In this document: positions 33,651-46,213 of the stretch, one piece after another | Layout: the number at the start of each line of letters is the position of its first letter | Position numbering within the stretch: position 1 is the first letter of the stretch | NCBI GenBank assembly: GCA_016808115.1 | Contig: JAEQBH010000719.1 | Location: 62,001 to 126,000 of the forward strand | Direction of reading: 5' to 3' | Length of the DNA: 64,000 nt | From: Tetrastigma voinierianum | Lineage: Eukaryota; Streptophyta; Magnoliopsida; Vitales; Vitaceae | Program-made: the position numbers and the translations under genes | Notes under the pieces: generated by a model | Told to the model about the DNA's origin: nothing | What the model saw: only the letters and a program-made list of their open reading frames with translations | The model's database searches: none

Positions 33651-35728
33651 CACCCCAAAGTACCTTAAGATGTCTGAAACTCCATACCTTTTCCTAACCC
33701 CAAATCCGAATGAGAAATACCTTTTTGTACCTTGTAAAACACCATCTCAAAATAAAACATCTGTCTGATAGGAAAGAAGAACTAGCACGGAGTAGAGGAA
33801 GTTGAAGAATATTTGAAAATAGAAACTTGACCAAAGAAAAAGCCTCAAAATCCTCATTGCAGTATTTCCTCCCTTATTTCTCTCTTTGTAACTAAATCCC
33901 ACATGTAAGAAAACTTAAATGAAATTCAGTTTGCAAACATTTTGTATAAATTTTCCCTCTTGCATATTTCTTGTGTTTATTTTCTTTTTAATTTCCTGAT
34001 TTTAATTAAAGAAAGATTGAAGAATTTTTAGTTGTACAACTTTGTTGAATAATGGAGAAACCAGTTTTTCACAGGTTTTATTTGCTAAATAGGTATGGGT
34101 ATTTGGTGGAATTGAATGATGACTAAATTGAATTGTAAGCTATGTTAAATTTTTCTAAATTAGATGTTTTTGATTTGTGTAAGCCCTTTGGAGTTGTAAA
34201 TGACATAGTAACATGTCAGAAACCAAATAATTCATAGTTTTGAAACCAATTAGGGTAGGGATGAAATGAATTGAAAAAGGAAGTTGTAATATTATCAATG
34301 AATATGTTGAACTTCAAGAATAAGGAAGATTTAAACAAATGATGGAACAAATAAGACCTATAATTCTATTTTTGCAAACAGTTTAGTTATTATGAATCCT
34401 GATTAACAATGCACATGATCAAATGTACCTCTGGCTTGATTATACTAAGATTAGAGGACATTTTATGGATCCCTTCACTGAGTTTTACCTTCTCCCAAAG
34501 TCCTAGAACTTGTTAGATTATTAGTCGAGCGAAATCTAGGCAATACCACTAACAAGAAATGATATGAGTCATTCTTGGAAGTTTGAACCTTTCAAGCCTA
34601 ACCTTGTAATATGCATATGCATATACATGAATTCTAATTTGAGCCAACAGCTTGATTTAAATCATCAGCAGCAAATGAAAAGCCTAAATCCTCCCTTAAA
34701 TCTAATCCTCTAGTAAAGAACCCTTATTTGCTTAAATTGCATGACAAATACATTAATAATAGAAGAGGACAAATTTAGGGGGAGTAGTATTTGAAGATTA
34801 TGAAAGAAAGAGGATAAGAAGATTTGAGAAAGGACAACCTGTGAATTGAGATGAGAAGGGTTGAAAGAAGCTGTGAAAGATAAAGTATCAAGGAGGAATG
34901 AGTTTTGTCTTGTATTCCTCCTGTGAACAATTAAGTTCTTAGGGGTGTTTCAGCACCTAGTACCCTATTTTGACGATTAATGAGGGTTACTGACGAGGAT
35001 TTGTTAAGGGTGGTAGAAGCTTAAAGACAAGACATTGCCTTATTAATATTGCTTGATAGAAGGTAAGAAAGGTGAAAAACTACAATGTGAGGAAGAGATC
35101 TACCAGTCTGAAAGTAGACAAGGAAAATACCATAGTAAGAAGTATGCAAAAATGCAAACTAAGTTTGGGTTTGTTTGAAAGTTGATATCAATAGAAAAAG
35201 TCAAGGATGAAAAATGAAGGCAATAGGTTCGAGTTGTAAGTGAATGCAGGTAAGGTGGCTTAGATTGTCCATTCATCTGCCAAATACCTAAGCATTTATA
35301 AGCCTAAAAGACTTGAATTGATCTTGAAAGTAGTAAATGCCTACATTAGTAAGAGATTAATATGACAAACAACAAGCATATGAGACTTAGAAAAATCAAG
35401 AAGGGAGTTGTTATTTGAGTATTATCTGGGAAGATTAACTATCTATAATGAAAAGGAGAAACCATCACACTCATAGATCGAGTTAAATAATTAAACTATT
35501 CATACTATAGAGATTTATTTGCCGTTTAGTAGACTCATGAAAATCTTCCTTATTATGGATGAAACTTGTTAGGCATAATTTCTGACTAACTTGTTTTTCT
35601 GCTGGGTGTGGTCTAAGAGAAAGATGTCTAGAGTAGAAACGGAAAAATGTCATAAAAATAAAGAAGTTGAATTGTTGAGGACAAACAAAATTTTCTTTTC
35701 TTTGCTTAGGGACAAGCAAAACTTTAAG
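33651..35728. other. Athila 3' non-coding region
   Basis: About 2.1 kb, AT- and purine-rich, with no recognised domain. Long 3' non-coding regions are usual for this lineage. It contains scattered AAGAAAGAGGATAAGAAG-type purine stretches. Confidence 0.6.
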
Positions 35729-35740
35729 TTTGAGGGAATT
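35729..35740 (+). promoter_or_regulatory. Polypurine tract of the Athila element
   Basis: TTTGAGGGAATT directly precedes the 3' LTR start TGATGGG. It resembles the Athila purine tract, with one pyrimidine interruption. Confidence 0.55.
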
Positions 35741-38700
35741 TGATGGGTCCCTAAACTCATCTATTTTAGTCCATTTTTCGACGCCATTTTGGAAGTTTAC
35801 TTGGCTCATTTTAATGTTGAATTATGGAGATATTCACCAACTTTGTTTTGCTTAGGTTTTTAATGCGGAGAAGCAAATCCGGCCAAGAAGAAGCGAGAGA
35901 AAATTTACCTAAAAGAAGAAATGTCAAACATAATTTCAAAGGTAACAGTAGACTATCGCGATAAAATCTTTATATCCTGATAAAAAGAAGAAACTAAACT
36001 CAAAGTTAGAAGTGAACCATGTCGCGACATTTCATAACTTTGTCGTGACACAAAATGAGAGGGATTGAATGATAAATGTTGTGACAAAGATATGAATGTT
36101 GCGACATAATGGTAATAAGAAGATAGAAATTTGTCGCGATAATGGATTTTGTAGCACTTTAGCATTGATTGAGATTCTTAAAGAACAATGTCGATATTAT
36201 TTTGCTCCGTTCTGACAATAATGATCAAGCAAATAGCGGTAGAGTTTGTCTCAACGATCAAATTTATGCATGACATAAAATGTAAGTGAAAATATACTAT
36301 TTGCGATAAAAGAAAATTATATCACGACCAATGGAAGAGCAATGAGACAAGTTAAGATAGGTGAGAATTACATGACAAATATTTCGAGTTGTAAGCGGTT
36401 CAATCTGACAAAGATCAAGGAAAAATTTATGTGACTTGCACAAGTTCAAATTAAGTGATTGCAAGACAACAAGACTATATTTACGACATAAAGAAGTTTT
36501 ATGTCGCAAACAACAACAACTTGTATACAATGTAAAGGAACTACTATCGCGACAAAGGTTAGAGAGAACCTACAGAATATCACAACACATTAATTTATAT
36601 ATACTTAATAGAGATGAAAGTTGAAGGCAAAAATATATATCGCTACAGGAAAGCTATGTTCACGACATAAATTCGAAAACGAGAAGATTGTCGAGACATA
36701 GTGAGCCAAAAAAAGTATTTTTTATATTTGCGACATTTCAAATCGTATCGCGACATAAAACAAAACTAAAAGGTAAAGCTTTATCGTGATAAAGAAATTT
36801 TATGTCACACTATATTTATGAGAACACACCCAAGAATGAAACAATGTTGTAACAAAGTTTTATGTTACGACCTGAGACACTCAGCATGTTGCAGCAATTA
36901 CAAGACAACTTAGTGGGGAACTCTGTCCACAGCATTTTTCAAAGTCATCACACGAATCAGAAGAAAGCACGAAACTATATCTTATTATGCTTTGCAAAGC
37001 CACGACAAAAGTTGGAGAACAAAGATTATAACTATGTTGCAACATAATTTTCTATGTCGCGACAAAGCAACATCTTTAGGCGATTTTGGGATCCACAATT
37101 TGATAGCAAGTCGGCCCATTATTTGAAAATCTATAAATAGAAGTATCTAGAACCTTTGAAGCACGACATGGAAACTAGAACTAACGTAGTTGAATCTCCT
37201 CGTATATTATTTAATTTTTTTTTGTTTCTTGATTTAGTCTTAGCTTAGCTTTTTTGGTCTAGTTTTCTTAGGATGGAGCAGTGTCTAGTGCAAAGTTTTT
37301 GAAATTTGAGTTTATTGTAAAATCTTAGATTTCATTCTTATCTGTTTTGAATGAAATTTGGAAATTTACAGATTTAGTTATTCGGTTGCTTATAGAGTCA
37401 AGATTTTCTTGATCAGATTTAGTCACTTTATTATTTATAATCGATCTTAAAAAGATTAAGCTCTCTTTGGGAATGGATCGATGTTAATTATTGATTTATG
37501 CGCAACTTGAAAGAACTTCATAGTTCGAAATCTTGAATTTATTCAATTGGTTTTGTTCTTGAAATTAATAGTTTAGAATATTAGTAGCGTGTACCCAAAA
37601 AATGACTGTATCTTGCCCTGATTTCTAGGATGCCCTTTGAGTGACATAGAGATGGAATCTTTGAGAGTATGGAGGCGAGTTATAGGGTATGTTAGACTAT
37701 TATTATGGAACTAGTGGTTTTGAAAAGGAAATTACTTGATAGATCTTAATTTGCTCAAGGTGTGATAATAGTTGGATGATGTATTAATTTAATTGATTAG
37801 AGGTTTCTCCTCTATCTGATCAAAGGATCTTGATCCCATGTTAGCATAGATCTAATTAAAAGAGATGAGAGAATTTTATAGTGATTCAATGGATAGGACA
37901 CCGATTAGATTGGAAAAGGCTTGCATTATCCTGTCTGAGGGGAAAATTCTTGAGTCCTAAGATTTGGGTGTGAAGTCTTTGAATGGAAAAATACCGGATC
38001 TTAGAAAGATGATTATATTCTACAAGTAACTAAATTAGGCTCGGGTATATATGAAAGAACATGGATTCTAATTCAGTAAGAATGTATAATTGTATGAAGA
38101 AATCCAAACTATACTACCTTGTATCTTTGACAAGTTCCAGTTTCAGTGATGGTTGAACTTCATATTTGTACAATGATCACGAAATTGATGATTGTATACC
38201 TTTGATCCTCTGCTTCCCGATTAGCAAGCGATTGGGCACTTTTCCAATCAATTTATTTTGAATTATTAATATAGAGTTATAGAATTTTATTTAGTTTTTA
38301 CATTTCCTTTAGTTTAAAACCAAATCATTTTTCACTGTAGAGTTCAAATACTAAGGATCTTGAGTAGATGGGGTAATTGATTTTTAGATTTCCCATCATT
38401 CCTCGTGGGAACAACATTTGGACTTAAATCCACTTTTATTACTTGTACGACCTATGCACTTGTAGTGAACTAGACCAAAACACATTTTCAAATGAAACCT
38501 TCTCCATACCAGCAAACATATTTATTATCATAGATGCAGAAATAGTTTTAGCATTATTTGATGGCTGATTTATTCTTAGGAGCGATGCTAGTGCCACTTA
38601 GTAAATTTGGTCTTTAACACAATTAATCGGGTTGCAGTCTATGGCCAAGAATATCAAGTCAACAAGTTTTTTGAATTGTAGATTCACGAGGGTTTAGACA

Positions 38701-38751
38701 TTGGCCTCACAGTAGTTATGTTGAGAGATTTTTGTTGGTATATTTTGGTCA
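35741..38751 (+). repeat. 3' LTR of the Athila element
   Basis: It starts TGATGGGTCCCTAAACTC. It keeps the order seen in the 5' LTR: palindrome region (35930-37065), TATA (37131), long downstream part, and one primer-site-like unit at the end. It is visibly more decayed than the 5' copy, with only about two exact TGTCGCGACA copies left. Confidence 0.87.
35930..37065. repeat. Decayed palindrome array (3' LTR U3)
   Basis: Exact TGTCGCGACA occurs near 36020 and 37056. Many derivatives (TATCGCGACAT, TGTCGTGACA, TGTCGAGACA, GTTGCGACAT) sit at positions homologous to the 5' array. Loss is mostly at the central CGCG. Confidence 0.85.
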
Positions 38752-38756
38752 GGTTC

Positions 38757-39360
38757 TTGATCATGTAAGTATGCACAAATCGATATTACTTTTGTTGTTA
38801 GTAGCGTTAGGTAGGTACTTAGGGTGATCTGAGTCAAGCCACTAGAGGGAAATCAGTTCGAAAGTTTTGTGGGTATATGAGTACCAAGGATCTCATGTTG
38901 ACATATTAGCTGTACCGGCACTCTTGGGGGTGGATTAGTTTTAGTGATTAGATTATGTGAGGTACATGTGGATGATAAAGTCCATACGAGATTTATATCT
39001 TTATAATGGTTGAAGGAACATTCAGTGGAAAGTGTCAAACATGCATACGAAGCTATTTTACTACGGATCTGATGTGTAGGCGTGTTAGCAAAGGACTACT
39101 TTTCTTACAATATAGTTCTGAACTGTTTCAACTTTGGAAGTTGTTCATCCGATTCTGAGTGGCGATGCGTGCATTGTTTATCTCTACAGAACATGTGGCT
39201 TTGTCGGCATTTGTGTAAATTTCTTTTTGTAAAGAAAGGTGTGAGTCCCTCATTCAATTGAGCCTGCAACACAGCTGGCATGTTGCAGACCACTAACAAA
39301 GGCTTACCTATTTGGCGTGTTTCAAAGACATATACACCCTTGGATTATTAGCGACTAGAG
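38757..39360 (+). pseudogene. Copia reverse transcriptase end and RNase H
   Basis: This continues the copia coding sequence cut at 22245. It reads a VCT-like start, then VALGRYLG, SQATRG, GYMSTKDLMLTY, and near 39290 TNKGLP before a KTYTPL-like block (the usual DPLTKGLP...HV-LG end). The AEY and other RNase H catalytic residues are not readable. Stops are frequent. Confidence 0.65.
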
Positions 39361-39832
39361 TCTTTGTTTTATTGGAGGTTGGCCTTTTTGTGTATTTTAT
39401 GAGAAAGCTCATGTTTTTTGTTATTACATGTACATTTTAAGCGTTTATCATTATTTTATGATTTTGTATCATTTATTTGACTAGATGAGCTAATCGAAAG
39501 ATGTTTTTTTCTTTTCTATTGAATCAATACTCTAAATCATTGAAATGCTTCTAGATCATTAGCGCTTGATTATATCGGATTTGCCATATCCTTTGGTGTA
39601 TTAATTTAACATATGATTGATTATAGCTATATAAGTCTCTTGTTGAAACATTTGAGTTATGATTTTTTACACGATTAAATGGCGCTAATTATGTATGATT
39701 TTGATTAATGTAAGCGCCTTTAATTATATATGATTCATGCATCATCTGGAAATGTATTAATTATATGATTAGTTTATGACTATATAAATCTATTGTAAGT
39801 ATTTTGATTATGATTATATAAGAGTGGGAGAA
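39361..39832 (+). other. Copia 3' untranslated region and polypurine tract
   Basis: AT-rich sequence ends in AGAGTGGGAGAA (39821-39832), the purine primer directly before the 3' LTR. No coding sequence is seen. Confidence 0.6.
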
Positions 39833-40311
39833 TGTTATATTAATTTATTAATCTATGGACTAAGCATAATCCTTGACTACAATTTAATTCTAATGGCCAT
39901 AACAATTATGGGTCATTCAGGATAGTTTTAATATTATTGGCTGTGGCTCATTTGGATTCTATCTTACTGGCACAGTTAGCCAGACAGACAAAAATCAATT
40001 GTTCCACTGTATCTATATACCACCGAAGTACATGAGTCCTAGAGATTTTGGCCCAGGGTTGAGTAGAGCACACTTTGGGAGGAATGAAGAACTATCTTCA
40101 GCCACTGGCACCTTTGATTTAGTCATACAGATTTGATAGACCAGTGGCGGCCGTGAGTGGATCCATGCTGAGGTATGTTTTTCTATCCGATCTGAGATTA
40201 ACATTCCTTATTTTAATAAAGTGTATTTTGTCTGTTATTTGATCGGCCCAGTTATTAGAGCAATTATTTTTGGGATGAATAAATACATTGATTATATAAA
40301 ATAATTTAGCA
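39833..40311 (+). repeat. 3' LTR of the copia element
   Basis: It begins TGTTATATTAATTTATTAAT and ends AATAATTTAGCA, aligned with 18508-19012. Differences are frequent. Confidence 0.85.
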
Positions 40312-41690
40312 ATTACCATAGAAATACAAATTCTTTCACCATTAATAGAGTGTTGAAACTTTTTTCCTTATTTGATTTGAGGATATGGCAATGTTTCTTC
40401 TTATTAACTTCAGGTCATTATCTCACCCAAATCGTCCATTCAATATACCTGCGTCATTATTGTAATTGATATATCGGACAATAAAATGTATTATTTAGGT
40501 CCTCTTGCATGAGTGTGCGTAAGCAATAGTGTTACTATTCAATGTTGTGCGTGTATCAACAATGGAGTATCAAATCCTTTCTTCTTGCAATGGTTGAATC
40601 TTGAACCTAAAGTTTTTGTGATTTGATTAATCCAACTTTTACTTCATTCATGTAGTAGTTGCTATTAGTTATCAGAAAAGATAGAAGGAAAGTGTAGCAC
40701 TGTTATATACTTAACATAGAAGAAGCTAGCAAACTAAAGTGCATGACTTATCATGTTTTGGCAAAACTTCTCTCATGCACTCGTCCAACCCAGAGTGCAG
40801 ATACCCAATTTCTAATAAAGTTAAAAAGACATATTAGATATGTATTTGATTTGACAAATATAATTTAGATTCTTACACAAGTGGAAAAAGCAAAGTCAAA
40901 ATGTAGCATTAGAATTTTTTAGATTTCATTTCATTTACTTAAGTAATTTGTTTTCATTATCAACAATTTTATTTTATTTTAAATAGAAATATAGTAAATT
41001 TAAAACTTAAATTGAACAGATTCATTAGGTACCATGCCAGTTATACTGAAATATGCAAAAGTAAACAATTAATATAATAATTTATAATTATTAATTTAGA
41101 AAAACTCAAAGTTAAAAATCCTGAAACACATATTCTGTGGATTTATTTTAAAATGAATGATTTTTATAAGACCTTTTTTTCACTGGTATTTTTTAAAAAT
41201 GAATTTTTCTTTTCTTTTTTTTATATATTCACTTTGTAATACAATAGTATTTTTATTTCATATAAGCTTCGAATTTGGGCCTTCCTATGTCCGCTAACCT
41301 TTGGCTCCATCGAGGGTAGACCAGAGCCAAAACTACCATGGGCTTCTGGGGCAAGTGCCTCAAAGGAATTTTCTAATGCAGCTAAAACTTTTCTAAAAAA
41401 GAATTCCTATTTCTGACTAAGAAAGAAATGAAAGGCCCATACTGATTTAAAATCTAGCGCCAGTAAAACCACAAAACTCATATCTATCATATATAAATGT
41501 AAACCAAAAACATGATATACGTAAAATTGTAGTATGAGTATGATCGCACAAGATCCAGCTACTCGATGGGCGAGGCGTTTGGCCTTGACGTGATTCCACT
41601 TGCCTCACCAATCGATCGGACACTTCCCTGGGCAAATAGAAATCTAAGAAATGTCTGAAGCGAAGCAAAATCGAATCCATCAAAAGTGAT
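40312..41690. other. Spacer after the copia element, no gene
   Basis: AT-rich to about 41270, then more mixed composition. This resumes the sequence interrupted at 18507, so it is where the upstream exons of the orphan exon at 18046-18151 would be expected. I see no convincing exon. The left boundary of the following Tat element lies somewhere in 41.3-41.8 kb. Confidence 0.4.
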
Positions 41691-42237
41691 TAGGCGGTCA
41701 AAATGCAGGATTCAAAGTCGTAAGCCAGTCATTCTACCCCATATAGAATTCCACCTCATATACAGGAAGTTAGCTCTGAATAAACACGAGAAGAAAATCA
41801 TGAAAGCAATATTATTCGCGAATTTTCCGGCTTCAAATCCTTACTCCTCGAAGGAATAATCTTGGATAAAGGAGGATAATCCACTGATAAAGGAGAATCG
41901 ATGCGTTGATGAGGAAAAACATATTATCCTTAAAAGAAGCTAGGGAGATTCCTTCCTCGAGATAAGAGGTCGGCTGAAACCATTACTGTCATCCAGAGAT
42001 CACCTACGAGGAAGGTAAGCAATTCATGCCCTCTCTTCTCCCTCTACATTTTTATTACGGCAATCATCGGAGAGTGGTTGGCCCTACCTCCCGAATCGCC
42101 TTTTTGTTGGTTTACATTGTCTTGGCCCGATACAGATCGGATAATGAGGGGTTGCGTTGTCTTGCTAATGCTCAGGAATCGCGATCAAGTCCTCCCCAAC
42201 AGCACTGGAGATTCGAAGCTGATCAAAGTCCTAACAA

Positions 42238-42263
42238 TTGGGTACCATCTATACCCAGGAATC
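42238..42263 (+). promoter_or_regulatory. Primer-binding site of Tat element A
   Basis: TTGGGTACCATCTATACCCAGGAATC resembles the Tat primer site TTGGCGCCGTCTGTGGGAA with several mismatches and an insertion (shown only to indicate position; the matching words are TTGG, CC, TCT and GGAATC). The 5' LTR should end immediately before it. Confidence 0.45.
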
Positions 42264-42296
42264 AAATAAAAAATACAAACGACGGGCTACAAGAGC

Positions 42297-44900
42297 TTGG
42301 CTAGCGATTCTCTAGCAGCCCCTGTGCCCGAACTCTTTCGGCTCCCCTTTAAGTATGAATCTACGGCGATTTGCAATGTCGAACAATGTCACGTCAAACA
42401 CTTGAAGATCGGTTCCTCCATTTGCGTTAGGAGATCGAGAGGCGGAAGCGGCCCGAAGCCCGGAATCTGGCGAGAATGGTCGATTCTGAATTAAGTGGAA
42501 GCTCGACCTTGGAAAAATGTGAGATTGTATGATCGTGCTGAACATCAGATAGCTAGCAATGAGGCAAAGGCCCATTATTTCGATGGCAGTGGCCTTACTC
42601 GCGGATGATGGGTGTCACGAGTCCCCATCCATGAGTCCTTTACCATGAAGAATGTTGGGGCAACCTGAAGGATAAATGTGAAGGGAAGCGCTTGCACTTT
42701 GCCATGCCTTTAGTGATGTAGTCGATTAGAGCAGAGGTTGATGGAGCCGAACCAATTGTGACGCCCCCCCGCCGTCCACCTTACCTTATAGACCCCGAAA
42801 AGCGTCGGTTAGCATGCTCGACGCCGGCGTCATCGATCTGCCCTATATACCCCACCTTCGGTGGGCGAGCATTCTATACACATCCTGGCCGGTCGGGGGC
42901 CGTGTGTCACTCTCTTCACCCCCTGGGGCCACACATTCTGGTGCCAGTGCCTCGCAGTTGTCATACGACTTTTACATGTTAGAAGTAGTTCTAATGACCC
43001 TTATGATCACATGTCACTCTCTGATTAATGATGACCATTGAACTTTGGCAATGGCCAGTACAGTAGTGCAAGAGTATTCCGAGCTGATGCAGGGAGAGCA
43101 CAGCTACATCCACAGTTCCACAGGCTCCTGTAGCGGTCGATGACTCATTCGATAGGCTGCGGGTGTTCATCTCTCCTATCTTTCCCTCGTCACGATAGAG
43201 AGGAACATTATCTCTTCTGGTATTCTAAAATAGGAGAAGACCCATCACAAATAGCTTCACGAAGGTTTAGGAGAAGCATTTCGGGTAGGTAGGGGCTTCC
43301 TAACATGAGTGTGAGTCCTTGAGAGCTTCGGGAGAAGCTTTGGGCCATCCACTCCTTTCTTCATCAACATATTTAGGACCGCCGGTGACAATGGAAGAAT
43401 TATATAGGTGGGAGATAGATTACTCATTTGGAGAGGATATTATCCACACAGCAACATAGTATCGCGATCAAGTAAAGTAGAAGTGATACTTGGCTCAATG
43501 AGAAGGAAGAAGCCATCTAGGTCGAGAATTCCCGGAATGAGAGCCAAAGTGTCTTTGTGATCAATCATAGAAAAGAGGCCCCAGTAGTTTACCCTTGAAC
43601 ATCTCTCATATGAGGAGAACTTTGCCCTCATTTGCGACTTGTTAGATTTTAAGTGGCCAGCACTAATCTAGATGGATCCCTCTCAAAGAAACCCATCCAT
43701 ACACGAGACCAACAGGTGTCGAAGCCTAAAGTTCCTAGTGGAAAGACTAATCAAAGCAAGGCACCTCGGTATGTCAAAGGAGATTGAGCTGTAGGGTGGA
43801 ATCTGGCCACGTGAGATGGAAATTACAGTGGCGCGATTAGTCCCTTCAGAATCCGGACCAGCCATGAACTATGGGAGGCTGTATAATGACCCCGATGTCG
43901 ATCGAGCGCCGATGAAGGCTCTTGGACCCAGCCACGATCCAGGGGCCCGAGTAAATGCTATCCGCGCCGAGGCCCATTTGTGAAGAAATCAAACCGATAG
44001 ATGGCCCATATCCTTTTCCTCCAATAAACCTGGCAGGTCATTTATGCCCCATTATGATGCATTGGCACTCACCACATGTATTAGGTTTGATATCTGCGAG
44101 TCTTTGGTGGTCAGCATGACGGACTTGTTGCCAAGATAACCCTTGATCAGATGAAGCTTTCCTCGGGAATGCGAACTCGGTAAAGGGAAAATCCTCCTCT
44201 GGTTCAATGGCCTGACAACCGACAACTGGGAGGTCTCAACTCCTTTATCTGATGGACCGGTTTCAGAGTTTTGTTCGATCGTTGAAGACTTGAGGCCTTA
44301 CAATGGCGTAGTGGGTCATCCCTTCAGCGTATCACCAAGCGAGTGAGTTGACCACTATAGCATGAAATGAGTCGATCTCAAGCGTCGGTTAGGCGCACAA
44401 CAATGCTGTCGGTTATCCATGCGAGAATAGAAAGAAGCTTGAGTCACTGTCCTCGAAGAATCACACCCTTACATAGTAACCACGGGTTCGCCTTGTAGTC
44501 GAGGCGGAAGGAAGACTTGACTGGCGTGGATCCTAGGTCGTGTGGTATTTGGAGCGGGCGAAGAGTTCACATGCCAGTTTCTCTGCTATTCAGCGTAGAA
44601 AAAAAGTAACTTCTGACACGTGTTTGAAACATAGGCGGTATTGACTTGGAATCCCTTTCGGACCGCGGCCAGAATTGGCTCGATGTTGGCCTCTCACAAG
44701 AGGAATATTATTCTACGCGACCAAAACCAATAAGGTGATAGAGGCATTTCCACTGGATCGCCATCAGTTATTTAGGCTGGTGGACAGTCCACGAGGAAGC
44801 GATTTTATCGAGGAGGGAGGTGGGGAAATACCGAATGGCTAGGCAATGTGTTGGTGGTTCCAAGGAAAGTTTAGTAAGTAGAGTGGCGGCACTTTAGACT
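42297..44900 (+). pseudogene. Gag/leader region of Tat element A
   Basis: A frame at 42297 starts MASDSLAAPVPELF. A frame-broken stretch at 42400-42530 reads LEDRFLHLR and NLARMVDSE followed by SSTLEKC-like words. This could be the coiled N-terminal part of a Tat Gag. From 42530 to 44900 I cannot match any residue block to gag or protease, although the position demands them. The region has more balanced base composition than the copia/Athila part. The assignment is by position. Confidence 0.3.
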
Positions 44901-44989
44901 ACGGGCCTCGGCCGAAGCATGCTTGGGCGCTTCCCCTTCTGCGTTATCATTAGATCGTTGGCGTCTCACGGCGTGGATATTGTCATCTA

Positions 44990-45360
44990 CTGGACTCATT
45001 CTCTTGGTACCACCCAGTTCCCATACGCCAGCCAGTCTGAAAGAAAATGACTTTCATTACACCACACGAGGCTATATTGTTACAGTATAATGCCTTTGGC
45101 TTAAAAAAAGAGATGCGGTGCCTGTAGAGGCTAGTGACTAAGATATTTAGGCCACTAATGGGGCAAGACAGGAGTACATCGATGGTATGGCAACCAGTCC
45201 AAAGGGCCGATCCACTGGAATTACCTACAAGGAAACCTTTGAGTACATTGCTTGTGAGAGTGCGACATGAGCTCAATCCCTAAAATGTGTGTTTTCCCAG
45301 GAATCGGTCGAGAGCAAGTTTTAGGCTTTGTGGTAACAGGAGGGATAGAGAGTCAATCCT
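44990..45360 (+). pseudogene. Reverse transcriptase of Tat element A
   Basis: The blocks read EKMTFIT, then AFGLKK (for PFGLKNA), RLVTKIFRPLMGQ, YIDGMATSPK (catalytic YVDD changed to YIDG) and ETFEYIAC. They end LNP-KCVFPGIGREQVLGFVVTGGIE, where the family has LNP-KC-F and FLGF(M/V)VT-RGIE. They follow the normal order in about 120 codons with few frame changes. The Asp-to-Gly change in the active site alone would inactivate it. Confidence 0.78.
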
Positions 45361-46213
45361 GATCGATGAGCTATTATAGAATGTGGGACTCTTACCTCTG
45401 AAAGGGAGTCCACTTAAGCGGTGTGCATTTGGCGGCTCTCGGGTGGAGTCATGTCTCATTTATAGGTAGCAATGTCGTTTTCACTACTCTAAAGAGCGAA
45501 CTACTCGGTTGGAATAATAGATAAACCCGGGCTTTCATGGCAATCAAGCGATATCTCACCGAGACACAATTATGGCTAGCCTCGAAGCTTGGTGGGCGCC
45601 CTTTATCTTCCTAGCAATTTCGGATGTCTTAGTAGGTGCGGCTTTGTTTAAGAGAGATGGAAATCTGGAAACAAAACCAGTGTTCTTATAAACAAATCCC
45701 TATTTGGAGTTAGAAACTCGATATACCCCTCTCAAAGCGAAAAACCTTTGGCTCGCATTATAGCGAATTTAAGAACTCGCCCTTAGCGACATGCCTTATC
45801 GTAAATTGTCCAGTGCGCCATACGAAGCACCGCCCATAAACCCTACTTATCGGAAGAGGATGGCGATGGAGGCTATTAGGCTAAACGGGGTCGGTATCCA
45901 AACCCAGCAGCAATAAAGGACAAATATTGGCGAACTGTAGCGAAATCCCTAATAACCGTGGACCGAAATGTGATGGTAGGATCCTTAATGTGGATGACGC
46001 TTCTTAGAAAATAGAAGACGGTGTTGGCTTAAGGCTTAATACTATGGAGAGGATGAAGCGAGGCTATCTTTGATTAGACTTCCCCATGTCTAAAAATGAG
46101 TAGAATATGGAAACGTCATGGCGATGAATCTGCAATCTCATATCCTCAAAGATCATTATACCATTGACTTCGGTTGATAGGTAAACAAAGGAATCCCAAA
46201 GAACATGGGTGGT

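Larger units (their letters stand above)
22246..38751 (+). mobile_element. Athila-type Ty3/gypsy element with second ORF
   Basis: Two ~3.0 kb LTRs (22246-25302 and 35741-38751) flank a ~10.4 kb interior with gag, protease, reverse transcriptase, RNase H, integrase and a downstream second ORF. The primer site resembles the 3' end of Asp tRNA (TGGCGCCGTTGTCGGGGAT), characteristic of Athila. The second ORF carries the 'putative plant transposon protein' domain also characteristic of the lineage. It sits inside the copia reverse transcriptase. Flanks are CATATG on the left and TCATG about eight bases past the aligned LTR end on the right, so the exact target duplication is unresolved. Confidence 0.92.
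18508..40311 (+). mobile_element. Ty1/copia element (Tork/TNT1-like), split by an Athila insertion
   Basis: LTRs of ~505 and ~479 bases (18508-19012 and 39833-40311) share the start TGTTA-ATTAATTTATT, the mid-block AGAGCACACTTTGGG-AGGA, and the end ATAATTTAGCA. The interior has gag-like and reverse transcriptase remnants up to 22245. It resumes at about 38757 with the rest of reverse transcriptase and RNase H. Net of the 16.5 kb Athila insertion the element is ~5.3 kb, a normal copia size. Much of the integrase region is missing or unreadable. Target duplications are poorly conserved (ATCAA versus ATTAC). Confidence 0.88.

Noticed and set aside
41447..41683. Minus-strand frame of 78 codons near the left side of Tat element A
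   Set aside because: No family words, no splice sites linking it to other exons, and overlaps sequence that is likely LTR.
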